DNA from: CAWIJK01 sp963836375
Lineage (GTDB): Bacteria > Actinomycetota > Acidimicrobiia > Acidimicrobiales > RAAP-2
DNA: 64,000 bases
Direction: 5' to 3'
Assembly (NCBI GenBank): GCA_963836375.1
Contig: CAWIJK010000004.1
Coordinates: 1 to 64,000 of the forward strand
Position numbers and translations under genes: made by a program. Below are positions 1 through 6,705 of the stretch, one piece after another (position 1 is the first letter of the stretch; each line of letters begins with the position of its first letter). The notes under the pieces were generated by a model. It did no database searches, was not told the origin of the DNA, and saw only the letters and a list, made by a program, of their open reading frames with translations.

Positions 1-203
1 TCAGGCCGGCGCAAGCCTGCTTACTCGTATTGACCGCGGCAACCCGATCGCCTGATCTCCAAAGAAACAATGCGAGGTGGCTCAAATGGATGAGGGTGTC
101 CTTGTCCTCGTCTCCATATCTTCGACGCCCAGAATCCACCACTTTCTTCGAGAGCGCCAAGGCTTTGGGCAGCTCCCCCGCTGACGACCACCACTCCGCA
201 AGC

Positions 204-695
204 CTATCGGCTGCCTGGAGACTCTTTGTCGAAGATTCCTTGTGCTTGGCGACGGGTGCTCACCACTTCTTCCATAAGTACGATCGCTTCCTTTTGCGAA
301 CCGCTACGGTGGAGAGCGATCGCAAGGTACTCCTTTGTCTTCAATGTCTCAGGGTTCTCGCTACCCAGAGTCTGGACTTGGCCATCCAGGGCCTCTTTTA
401 GAATTATCTCTGCCTCATCGAACTCGTTCAGGCTTATCAACGCGATGCCATAACTCGACTTGGCTGCAAGCGAAACGACGTTCAAAGGCCCGAAGGTAAG
501 CGCCGCTGCGTCGGAACGTAGAAGCTTTATGCTGCACGCACGGCGCAATTCCCCATGCTCTTGAAGTGAAGCGCCAAACACACCAGCCGCCTGCAACGAC
601 ATTGGGTGCTCTATTCCGAGCCAAAACATACGCCTCTTGAATATACGTTCCTGCCTTCTAAGCGACTGTTTTGCCAACTTCTCGGTTGATAGCAA
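204..695 (-). CDS. TPR-like helical repeat protein in the immunity position of RHS cassette A
   Basis: Encodes 163 residues from a TTG start, 11 bp after the stop of RHS tip cassette A. The C-terminal half looks like a tetratricopeptide/kinesin-light-chain-type repeat: alternating helices with the pattern Y-IAL-L-F-EAE-I and LGSENPETLKTKEYLA, then EAI-LMEEV. The N-terminal half is basic (LRRQERIFKRR) and could be a degenerate repeat. No signal peptide or membrane segment is seen. Its position directly after a toxin tip matches the immunity slot in cassettes B and C, so it could be an immunity or adaptor protein, but no known immunity family was recognised. The gene may be a fragment of a longer TPR protein, because the usual repeat arrays are longer. 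The start is uncertain; an in-frame stop lies a few codons upstream of the TTG. Confidence 0.5.
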   Translation of the reverse strand: MLSTEKLAKQSLRRQERIFKRRMFWLGIEHPMSLQAAGVFGASLQEHGELRRACSIKLLRSDAAALTFGPLNVVSLAAKSSYGIALISLNEFDEAEIILKEALDGQVQTLGSENPETLKTKEYLAIALHRSGSQKEAIVLMEEVVSTRRQAQGIFDKESPGSR

Positions 696-1044
696 CGATA
701 GACATCCTAGTTACATTGCGGATTTTGATCTTGTGAGAACTTGGAGATTGTAGACCCCTCCTCCTCCGCTGTGCTGCCGATCTCAGACCCCACGGGCGGC
801 TCAAAAGTGTGCGGCTGAGCAGAATCCGCCGTCGGTGGTAAAGCCGAGCTGCACAGTAGGAGGAACGCGCACACAGCTCTCCCGACTTGTTGAACAGCTT
901 GCCCGGGCAGGGAGGAGAACGGTGCCAGGCCATCGGGGTCACCTTGATTAACGGGATCGTCGTTGGCGTACTCATACGGCTGGTTGGTCTGAGCTACCAG
1001 CGGGTCGACCGACAGGAACTGTCCGGAGTACAGGTCGTAGTACC

Positions 1045-1052
1045 GGTTATCT
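1045..1052. repeat. ISL3 target-site duplication, left copy
   Basis: GGTTATCT directly abuts the left inverted repeat of the insertion sequence and is repeated exactly at 2463-2470 beside the right end. Confidence 0.92.
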
Positions 1053-1075
1053 GGCTCTTCGGATTTCAGCGGGGT
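1053..1075. repeat. ISL3 left inverted repeat
   Basis: Terminal repeat beginning GGCTCTTCGG. The transposase stop codon at 1066 lies inside it. Confidence 0.88.
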
Positions 1076-2337
1076 GTGATCGTGGCCAGTAGGTGCCACC
1101 TGGGCTTACCGGCGTAGAGAAGAGCACGGACCCGGTAGTTGCGGAAGCTGGAGAAGCCGAAGGCTGCCCGCTTCACCCGCTTGATGAGGTTGTTGGCCGC
1201 CTCGGTCGGGCCGTTCGAGACGTGAGAGCGGTGCCAAGCCACGATCTGGGCCTTCCAGCGCCCGAGCGTGCGCCCGAGGGAACGGACCTCGATGGGGTTG
1301 TCGGTGTCCGCCAAGTCGGAGATGAGCCGGGTGATCCAGCGTCGGGCGGTGCGCTCGTTGGTGTGCGAGTACAGCTCGCGCACGGCCTCTTTGGCGTGCC
1401 AGGCGGTGGTCACCTCGCCTCGGGGATCACCGGCCCGAAGGAGGCCGAGCATCTTCTCGCGCCCATGGTCGTCCAATCGCTCGTCGGCCTTGGTGAGGAG
1501 CCTCCGGCACCGATAGAGCGGGTCGGCCTTGTGGCCACGGTGCCCGAGTGTTTCGTTCTGGACCCGCCGACGGCACTCGTCGAGCTTGGCGTTGGCCAGC
1601 TTCACGAGATGGAAGGGGTCGGCCACCTGGGTGGCCCTGGGCACCATGGCGTCGAAGACGGCCCGGTAGGGGCCGGAGAGATCGAGGGTGGCGAAGCGCA
1701 CCGTCCTCCGCCACGCCTCCCCTCTGGCCTCGAGCCACTCGGTCGGCCCCCGGCCGCTGCGACCAGGGACGATGTCGAGCAGCTGGCCGGCCTCCACGTC
1801 GGCGATCGAGGTCGAGAACTCCTGACGGCGGAATCGTCCCCGGCGGACAAAGAGCACCTCGTCGAGTCCCAGGGCCTCGACGGTGCCGAAACGGCCGGGC
1901 TCGTCGACCAGGGCCTCGCCATAGGCGAGCACGGCGTCGTTCACCGTGTGCCAGTCACAACCCAGCTCCTTGGCCACCTCGGCGACGCTCCGTGCGTTCC
2001 GACCCACCTGCTTGGTCACCCAGCGCCCGGCCCGGTCGGTGGTCACCATCCGGGCCGGGCCGATCCGCGGGTCCTCCTCGGTCCACGACCCGGCCGGGCA
2101 GTCGGGGTCGGGACACCGCCAACGGCGCTTGTGCCAGACCAGGCGAGTGGGGCGTCCGAAGGCCGGGAGGTCGACCAGCCGCACCACGGGTCGGTCCTTC
2201 ACCGCGGCGAACGACCCGCAGGTCGAACACCCCGGCCGAGCCCACCCGGTTTCGATGTGGACCGCGAGTGGGCCACTCTCGGGGTCATCGATGCCGAGCA
2301 CGGTCACCGCGGGCAAGCCCACCAACAGCTCGCACAT
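1066..2337 (-). CDS. ISL3 family transposase
   Basis: 423 residues, normal for ISL3 transposases, which cut and paste the element through a DDE catalytic domain. The N-terminal part has a zinc-finger-like cysteine cluster (CSTCGSF and RCPDPDCPAG, about residues 37-80) and a helix-turn-helix segment around RSVAEVAKELGCDWHTV. The DDE core includes GLDEVLF (first Asp near 158), FATLDLSGPYRAVF and QVADPFHLVKLAN (second Asp), and the C-terminal SNGPTEAANNLIKRVKR segment carries the catalytic Glu typical of the family. No frameshift or internal stop is seen, so the enzyme looks functional. Confidence 0.93.
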   Translation of the reverse strand: MCELLVGLPAVTVLGIDDPESGPLAVHIETGWARPGCSTCGSFAAVKDRPVVRLVDLPAFGRPTRLVWHKRRWRCPDPDCPAGSWTEEDPRIGPARMVTTDRAGRWVTKQVGRNARSVAEVAKELGCDWHTVNDAVLAYGEALVDEPGRFGTVEALGLDEVLFVRRGRFRRQEFSTSIADVEAGQLLDIVPGRSGRGPTEWLEARGEAWRRTVRFATLDLSGPYRAVFDAMVPRATQVADPFHLVKLANAKLDECRRRVQNETLGHRGHKADPLYRCRRLLTKADERLDDHGREKMLGLLRAGDPRGEVTTAWHAKEAVRELYSHTNERTARRWITRLISDLADTDNPIEVRSLGRTLGRWKAQIVAWHRSHVSNGPTEAANNLIKRVKRAAFGFSSFRNYRVRALLYAGKPRWHLLATITPR

Positions 2338-2356
2338 GCGCGTAGGTCGGTCTCCA

Positions 2357-2411
2357 CAGGGGCTCTCCAGGGTCGAGTGGTGTAGGAACCTCCCGATTCT
2401 GAGAGCCCCTG
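2357..2411. promoter_or_regulatory. Perfect 11-bp inverted repeat between the IS end and the transposase start
   Basis: CAGGGGCTCTC at 2357-2367 and its exact complement GAGAGCCCCTG at 2401-2411 are separated by 33 bases, just upstream of the transposase ATG. Such a structure could fold in read-through RNA and hide the start, limiting transposase made from outside transcription. That role is inferred. Confidence 0.5.
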
Positions 2412-2439
2412 TTCACTCGCCGGTGGATCCCACGCCTAG

Positions 2440-2462
2440 ACCCCGCTCATTTCCGAAGTGCC
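2440..2462. repeat. ISL3 right inverted repeat
   Basis: The complement begins GGCACTTCGG and matches the left repeat at 19 of 23 positions. Confidence 0.88.
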
Positions 2463-2470
2463 GGTTATCT
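2463..2470. repeat. ISL3 target-site duplication, right copy
   Basis: GGTTATCT directly follows the right inverted repeat. Continuing from here the sequence is the normal RHS cassette leader. Confidence 0.92.
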
Positions 2471-2670
2471 GCGTACCCGTCGGTCCCCCTCTCTCTCGGG
2501 TGCGCTCGGCAATGCGTCCGCCGGCGCAGCTGCACCGACGACTGGCAATGACCTGCGACGTCGACCGGGTCAGCGAATCCCACGGGCTCCATCATGACCT
2601 GCGGTCGGCACGAATTCCCGGAATTGGTCAGGCACGACCTCCGGTACCGAGTTGGCGGCTACTACGACCC
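2463..2670 (-). repeat. RHS cassette leader repeat, copy A
   Basis: Part of a segment of about 250 bp (with 1002-1052 on the other side of the IS) that is nearly identical to 3286-3532 and 4270-4520 and more diverged at 5700-5950. It covers the RHS core end and about 200 bp of upstream DNA that has no RHS coding character. Confidence 0.85.
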
Positions 2671-2685
2671 CTGAATCCCGTTGAC

Positions 2686-2907
2686 TCAGTTTGGGGCAAT
2701 TGCCGCAAGCACGGTTTGTCCTGAGAGTTCGATCAAGGTGCACCGAACCTCTGAGCCAGGAGCGAATTCCCAATGCTCCGATCCGAAGTCGACCTCCTGA
2801 TCAAGGATCAGGTATCGGCCCTCTCCCCGAGGTTCGGCTTGAACGGGGCGCCAAACATCGACGCCTTCGTCCAGGAGACGAACGAATATTTGCGTTGCCT
2901 CCGTCAT
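2686..2907 (-). CDS. Putative immunity protein for the colicin-E5-like tip
   Basis: 73-residue acidic cytoplasmic protein with no signal or membrane segment. The ATG overlaps the TGA of the upstream RHS tip (ATGA), the tight coupling typical of a toxin and its cognate antidote. The sequence pattern FVRLLDEGVDVWRPV, then WEFAPGSEVRC near the C-terminus, is one I associate with small proteins encoded right after RHS tips of the E5 type. It should bind and block the RNase domain made by the gene directly upstream. The pairing is inferred from position and overlap. Confidence 0.65.
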   Translation of the reverse strand: MTEATQIFVRLLDEGVDVWRPVQAEPRGEGRYLILDQEVDFGSEHWEFAPGSEVRCTLIELSGQTVLAAIAPN

Positions 2908-3461
2908 GACACATCTCCACTCGCAAGCCCATAAAGAAAGCCTGGTCCTCCTACATGAATGACTTGGCCGGTAGTGTTACCGATGACGACTGACTGCCCG
3001 GTTGTTGGGTTGATGTAGCGGGTTGCCGAACCCCCAGTGGCTTTGTTAATGGCGTTCACCTGCTCGCCATTATCGAATGCCTCTTGAATCTGCTGAGGAG
3101 TCCACCCTCGTTGCTGCATCTGGCCCTCGATCTTCGAGCTAAGGTTCTCTAGGTCAGGTGGAGCGCTACTTGGGCCCCCGGCGTCAGCCGGCTCGTCTTC
3201 TGCACCGCAGAGACCGTTCGGATCACTCCCATTGATTGGATCATCAGCGGCGTATACGTAAGGTTGATTCGTGACGCCGACCAGAGGATCGACCGACAGG
3301 AACTGTCCGGAGTAGAGGTCGTAGTACCGGTTATCTGCGTACCCGTCGGTCCCCCTCTCTCTCGGGTGCGCTCGGCAATGCGTCCGCCGGCGCAGCTGCA
3401 CCGACGACTGGCAATGACCTGCGACGTCGACCGGGTCAGCGAATCCCACGGGCTCCATCAT
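2904..3461 (-). CDS. Displaced RHS tip cassette B with a colicin-E5-like RNase domain
   Basis: 185 residues. Residues 1-43 are the shared cassette leader, about 44-80 are the RHS core end (RYYDLYSGQFLSVDPLV, then DDPINGSDPNGL), and the variable tip follows. From about residue 105 the tip has RGWTPQQIQEAF, NKATGGSATRYINPTTGQ and VIGNTTGQVIHVGGPGF, the signature of colicin-E5-type anticodon nucleases (family knowledge), which cut tRNAs with queuosine anticodons. No secretion signal or YD repeats are present, so on its own it is an orphan tip; it would be delivered only after recombination with the full RHS gene. The immunity gene follows with a 4-bp overlap. Confidence 0.72.
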   Translation of the reverse strand: MMEPVGFADPVDVAGHCQSSVQLRRRTHCRAHPRERGTDGYADNRYYDLYSGQFLSVDPLVGVTNQPYVYAADDPINGSDPNGLCGAEDEPADAGGPSSAPPDLENLSSKIEGQMQQRGWTPQQIQEAFDNGEQVNAINKATGGSATRYINPTTGQSVVIGNTTGQVIHVGGPGFLYGLASGDVS

Positions 3462-3532
3462 GACCTGCGCTCGGCACGAATTCCCGGAATTGGTCAGGCA
3501 CGACCTCCGGTACCGAGTTGGCGGCTACTACC
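3286..3532 (-). repeat. RHS cassette leader repeat, copy B
   Basis: About 247 bp, almost identical to copies A and C. On the minus strand it contains the MMEPVGFADP leader and the core end through SVDP. Confidence 0.85.
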
Positions 3533-3600
3533 ACCTCCGAATCCCGAATCTCCATCACGTGACGGTCCAAGTTACTGTGCGCTTGCGAATCTCTTGCCAG

Positions 3601-3891
3601 CTATTGCAGTGTTGATAGGGCTTGCTCCAATTGATCCAGGCCCTCCTCGATAGTACGCCGATCTTGCTCCGTCATTAGCACGCGTTGGGCTCCGAGCATG
3701 GAGGCATTGATCATTTCAATCTGGTTTCGTGCGGCCCGAACCTGATCAACCATTGCCGGCGGTAGCAATCCATCTAGTAGAGCGATCTGGACCTTGAGCT
3801 CCGAGGACAGATCCGGAAGTGAGACCGTGCCTGACGCGTAGCCCCCTACCAGACCCTCGATCGCCGCCACAACGGTAGCTACTTCGATCAT
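3601..3891 (-). CDS. Putative immunity protein for the DUF4258-like tip
   Basis: 96-residue, mostly helical, acidic protein. Its ATG overlaps the TGA of cassette C (ATGA), so it is translationally coupled to the toxin. The second half is heptad-rich (DQVRAARNQIEMINASML, then RRTIEEGLDQLEQAL) and could form a coiled coil or helical hairpin. It resembles no immunity family I can name. Function as the antidote to the neighbouring tip is inferred from position, size and overlap. Confidence 0.6.
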   Translation of the reverse strand: MIEVATVVAAIEGLVGGYASGTVSLPDLSSELKVQIALLDGLLPPAMVDQVRAARNQIEMINASMLGAQRVLMTEQDRRTIEEGLDQLEQALSTLQ

Positions 3892-4445
3892 CGAACCTTG
3901 ACGGATCCTGAAGTCACGGTAATGATCTTACCGTCCTCTGAGATCACCGTGAGATTGTTGGCGGCGTTGTAATACGCCACTCGTCCACTGGCCCCGACCG
4001 TTGACACGCCATTTTCGATAGTATCCTCCACGACGCTTGGCATGAAACCTTCGGACTGCATCTCTCCTATGGCGTGTCCAGTGTAAGTGATGCCATTGAT
4101 CTCGGTATCCGCGTATGCGCCGACAGGCACCGTCATCGGGGATCCTCGAACGCCAGTTGGTGTCGACGGAGGAGTTTCATCGGATTCACACTGCATCCCC
4201 GTCGGATCCCCGGCATTAATTGGATCGTCATTGGTATATGTATACGGCTGGTTCGTCTGAGCTACCAGCGGATCGACCGACAGGAACTGTCCGGAGTACA
4301 GGTCGTAGTACCGGTTATCTGCGTACCCGTCGGTCCCCCTCTCTCTCGGGTGCGCTCGGCAATGCGTCCGCCGGCGCAGCTGCACCGACGACTGGCAATG
4401 ACCTGCGACGTCGACCGGGTCAGCGAATCCCACGGGCTCCATCAT
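3888..4445 (-). CDS. Displaced RHS tip cassette C with a DUF4258-like toxin domain
   Basis: 185 residues with the same leader and core as cassette B (RYYDLYSGQFLSVDPLVAQ and NDDPINAGDPTG). After a Pro/Thr linker the tip reads YTGHAIGEMQSEGF, VVEDTIENG, GRVAYYNAANNLTVI and GKIITVTSG. The pattern HA-M-GF-VE-I-NG followed by a Y and two beta strands ending ITV resembles DUF4258/RelE-like toxin tips of the BECR fold (family knowledge), which are often RNases. The catalytic assignment is inferred. It is an orphan tip without secretion signals, followed by a coupled immunity gene. Confidence 0.65.
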   Translation of the reverse strand: MMEPVGFADPVDVAGHCQSSVQLRRRTHCRAHPRERGTDGYADNRYYDLYSGQFLSVDPLVAQTNQPYTYTNDDPINAGDPTGMQCESDETPPSTPTGVRGSPMTVPVGAYADTEINGITYTGHAIGEMQSEGFMPSVVEDTIENGVSTVGASGRVAYYNAANNLTVISEDGKIITVTSGSVKVR

Positions 4446-4520
4446 GACCTGCGCTCGGCACGAATTCCCGGAATTGGTCAGGCACGACCTCCGGTACCGA
4501 GTTGGCGGCTACTACGACCC
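4270..4520 (-). repeat. RHS cassette leader repeat, copy C
   Basis: About 251 bp, nearly identical to copies A and B over the full length. Confidence 0.85.
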
Positions 4521-4622
4521 CGCGTCGTACTCAGCCCAGTTCAGGGCTTCCCTTCGGTCTCACGATCCTCATACCCCACAGTTGTGACAAATACTGATCG
4601 ATCTCTTTGATCTCCGCCTGAG

Positions 4623-4979
4623 CTAGCGATCGAGCGACCGAATATGAGTCTCTGCAGTGTTCAACAAATCGTTCCGGTAGGTAGACACCGTATCTTCGGA
4701 CATATTCGGATGCATCTCCTCGCCAGTAGTCGTGCCATTGCTCCGAATCCCAGATCCACGCGGAACTCCAAACTCATTATCAATCACATCCCGGGTATGT
4801 TCCATGATTGCCAATATGACGGTGCCGCTCCGCAAATAATCCGCAAGAAGCTCTCGGTATTCCGCGGGCAAGGCGCCTGCTGCATAAAGGAGCTCCGATC
4901 GATGCGTCGCGAACTGCTGCTGCCCTTCTGGAAGGCTCAAGATTCCCAAAGAGCGAAGATTGCCACCTCCCTTATTCAC
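4623..4979 (-). CDS. Putative immunity protein after RHS cassette D
   Basis: 118 residues from a GTG, 54 bp downstream of the stop of cassette D. It has a helical N-terminal half (ALPAEYRELLADYLRSGTV) and a motif VIDNEFGVPRGSGIRSNGT that I have seen in small proteins next to secreted toxins. The C-terminus is again helical and polar. No signal or membrane segment. Assignment as the antidote of tip D rests on location only. Confidence 0.5.
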   Translation of the reverse strand: MNKGGGNLRSLGILSLPEGQQQFATHRSELLYAAGALPAEYRELLADYLRSGTVILAIMEHTRDVIDNEFGVPRGSGIRSNGTTTGEEMHPNMSEDTVSTYRNDLLNTAETHIRSLDR

Positions 4980-5033
4980 CTCGTTCCTGGCATCACGGCA
5001 GCCTTCGCAAGAACCCAGTTTGCGGATCGAGGT

Positions 5034-5920
5034 CTACCTACCCGCGTCGGCGGTGACATCGACGCCCAAAATGTCCTCTAGTTGCTGTGACAGACCTTGA
5101 GCGCCGTAGCAGGTAACGAGACAGATTGAGCCGCCCGAATAATTGGGATTCGCCAGCACGGCATCAGCGATCTGCTGCGCACTCGTTGGAATGCCGTTGA
5201 CAACGAATTGAGCTTCGCCATCCGCAAGCGCACCATGGACGATCACATCTTGCCCGGCTGCACCGGTTGATCGGGCGAAGTTCTGAAGTGTGTCCTCGTC
5301 GTCACCGATGGCCGTCGCGGTCTCACTGAACCGCACTGTCGCCCCACCTTCCAGAAAAGACTCACTGCCCATTACCGCCGCGTCAGACAGATCAGCTCCG
5401 GCCGAATCGATCATGCCTGGATCTTCTTCCGCAATGGTGGCCGTCGTAGTGGCCGCCAGCGCTAGACCACCGACCTCTTCACCGCCAATGCCAAGAGCTG
5501 CTAGTCCTTCCACTATCCCGCAGGGCTCGGCAATCGCACAGGCAACCGTGCCGGCAGCGGCAGCCGTTACTCCTAACCCGATTCCTATGTCCTTCCAGTT
5601 CCAGGTGGCTGGGTTGTACCAACTGAGCCCCGTCGGGTCGCTCAGATTTGCTGGGTCATCGTCCAGTACGCGTACGGCTGGCCTGTCTGGCTGACCGCCG
5701 GATCGACCGAGATAAATTGGGCCGTGGAGGGGTCGTAGTAGCGCCCATCTGGGTACCCGTCGGTCGCGCTCTCTCTGGGGTGCGCTCGGCACTGCGTCCG
5801 CCGGCGCCGCCGCGCCGACGACCGGCTGTGACCTGCGATGACGACCGGGTCAGCGAATCTCACGGACTCCATCATGACCTCCGGTTGGCTCGAACTCCCG
5901 GATTTGGTCAGGCATGTCAT
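5034..5920 (-). pseudogene. Displaced RHS tip cassette D, frameshifted, possible His/Cys protease-like tip
   Basis: The core end GRYYDPSTAQFISVDPAVSQ is in one frame (5642-5920) and continues TGQPYAYWTM to a stop. The natural continuation DDDPANLSDPTGL lies in another frame (5034-5792), so about one base is missing near 5660 relative to the other cassettes. The tip is long (about 200 residues): a hydrophobic Gly/Ala-rich pretoxin-like stretch (DIGIGLGVTAAAAGTVACA), then VIVHGALADG, ADAVLANPNYSGG and ICLVTCYGA near the end. The HG and TCYG pair resembles the His/Cys dyad of clan-CD-like (caspase-type) peptidases or related domains in bacterial exotoxins; this is inference. The tip ends soon after the Cys and may be truncated. 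Confidence 0.55.
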
Positions 5921-5950
5921 CCGGCACCGAGTCGGCGGCTACTGCGACTT
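5700..5950 (-). repeat. RHS cassette leader repeat, copy D (diverged)
   Basis: Aligns over its whole length with copies A-C but with many substitutions, so it is the oldest or an independently acquired copy. Confidence 0.75.
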
Positions 5951-6026
5951 CCATCTATCCCATATGGGAGTCGCAATGCAAAGGACGCACGATGAGCATC
6001 GACGGTCTAAGCGACTCAGCCATAAT

Positions 6027-6299
6027 TCAATCCCCCAAAAACCACAGTTGCACATCAGGTAGGGGGCTATTCCCACCTTGTTCGCAAAGTCTCCTTAATT
6101 CGCCAAGCAGTGTCTTGCGTTGCGGAGGGGCCGAACTCTCTAGCTTCTCTATTTCAACAGCGAGTCGTTGCATTTGGATGTGATTGAAGACAGTGTAGCC
6201 ATACCGATCCACGCATGAAAGGAGTGGAAACTCGTCAAATGCGAGTTCCGGGAGTGTGGCGTCACTCGTATCGACCGCCTCACCGGTAACTCCTAGCAC
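6027..6299 (-). CDS. Putative immunity protein of the full-length RHS toxin
   Basis: 90 residues from a GTG, 46 bp after the stop of the main RHS tip. It starts with an acidic region (GEAVDTSDATLPELAFDEFPLL), followed by SCVDRYGYTVFNHIQM and a charged helix (RLAVEIEKLESSAP), and ends in a polar LRRLCEQGG tail. No signal peptide or membrane segment. Size, position and the lack of a promoter gap are as for other RHS immunity genes. The family was not identified. Confidence 0.55.
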   Translation of the reverse strand: MLGVTGEAVDTSDATLPELAFDEFPLLSCVDRYGYTVFNHIQMQRLAVEIEKLESSAPPQRKTLLGELRRLCEQGGNSPLPDVQLWFLGD

Positions 6300-6345
6300 T
6301 TTGCCCGATAGGGATCTTAGCTCAATTCTAGAGGCATCCAGTTGC

Positions 6346-6705
6346 TCAGCTTACAGCGCTCGTACCAGGGAACAGCGTTACCACGTTACCTGCGAAATTC
6401 TTGATCACGGTATAGATGTTCGTGGGTAGTCCTGTCGTGCGATCTATCCCGACGTTATCTGTGGCGTGAAGCACAAATTGCGTATAGCTGTTCGCCTGAA
6501 GAATCCCTTGGGACTCGCCCGTGTCCGACAGGGCAGACAGATCTTCGCTGTCAAAGAACTGGCTCTTGCCTGCTTGTATCCCTGGAAACTGGTGTATTCC
6601 ACCGTGGCCGATGTCATCCGATGGTTCACATTCCAGACCGAGCGGATCTCCCACATTGATAGGGTCGTCGTTGGCAAACTCATATGGCTGGTTCGTCTGA
6701 GCCAT
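6346..6705 (-). pseudogene. Out-of-frame toxin tip of the main RHS gene
   Basis: This frame contains the expected continuation of the RHS core, AQTNQPYEFANDDPINVGDPLGL, and then a tip of about 95 residues with LHATDNVGIDRTTG and IYTVIKNFAGNVVTLFPG before the stop. The His, the short loop and the final beta strand with TLFPG resemble BECR-fold RNase tips (EndoU or colicin-D-like), which is a guess. It is separated from the upstream 2,357 codons by a net two-base insertion: eight bases (CATGGATG) stand between SVDP and AQT where the other cassettes have six. Confidence 0.6.

Larger units (their letters stand above)
1053..2462 (-). mobile_element. ISL3-family insertion sequence, complete
   Basis: The element is 1,410 bp and carries one transposase gene. 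The ends are imperfect inverted repeats: the left end starts GGCTCTTCGG and the complement of the right end starts GGCACTTCGG, with 19 of the first 23 bases identical. It is flanked on both sides by the 8-bp sequence GGTTATCT, the target-duplication length of the ISL3 family. The same GGTTATCT occurs once, uninterrupted, at the equivalent point of cassettes B and C, which proves the insertion site and the boundaries. The transposase is intact, so the copy may still be mobile. Confidence 0.93.
707..2595 (-). pseudogene. RHS C-terminal tip cassette A, split by the ISL3 element
   Basis: The cassette is read from 2595 down to 2471, interrupted by the insertion sequence, and resumes at 1052 down to 707. 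If the element and one copy of its 8-bp duplication are removed, the frame is restored and gives the same leader as cassettes B and C (MMEPVGFADPVDV...), then the RHS core end RYYDLYSGQFLSVDPLVAQ and NDDPVNQGDPDGL. The variable tip after DPDGL is only about 70 residues. It contains a hydrophobic Cys/Leu-rich stretch (VCAFLLLCSSAL) and an acidic Ser-rich end, and matches no toxin family I know. It may be truncated. With the insertion present, only a short leader peptide or an unlinked core-tip fragment could be made. Confidence 0.75.

Noticed and set aside
1093..2385. Long plus-strand open frame over the transposase
   Set aside because: It is the antisense of a well-conserved transposase; codon bias of the GC-rich gene leaves the opposite strand open.
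2413..2595. Separate 60-codon gene after the IS
   Set aside because: It is the 5' part of cassette A cut off by the insertion; its last codons come from the IS end.
2641..2670. RHS-like GGYYDP on the plus strand of the cassette leader
   Set aside because: Appears by chance on the wrong strand and has no RHS context.
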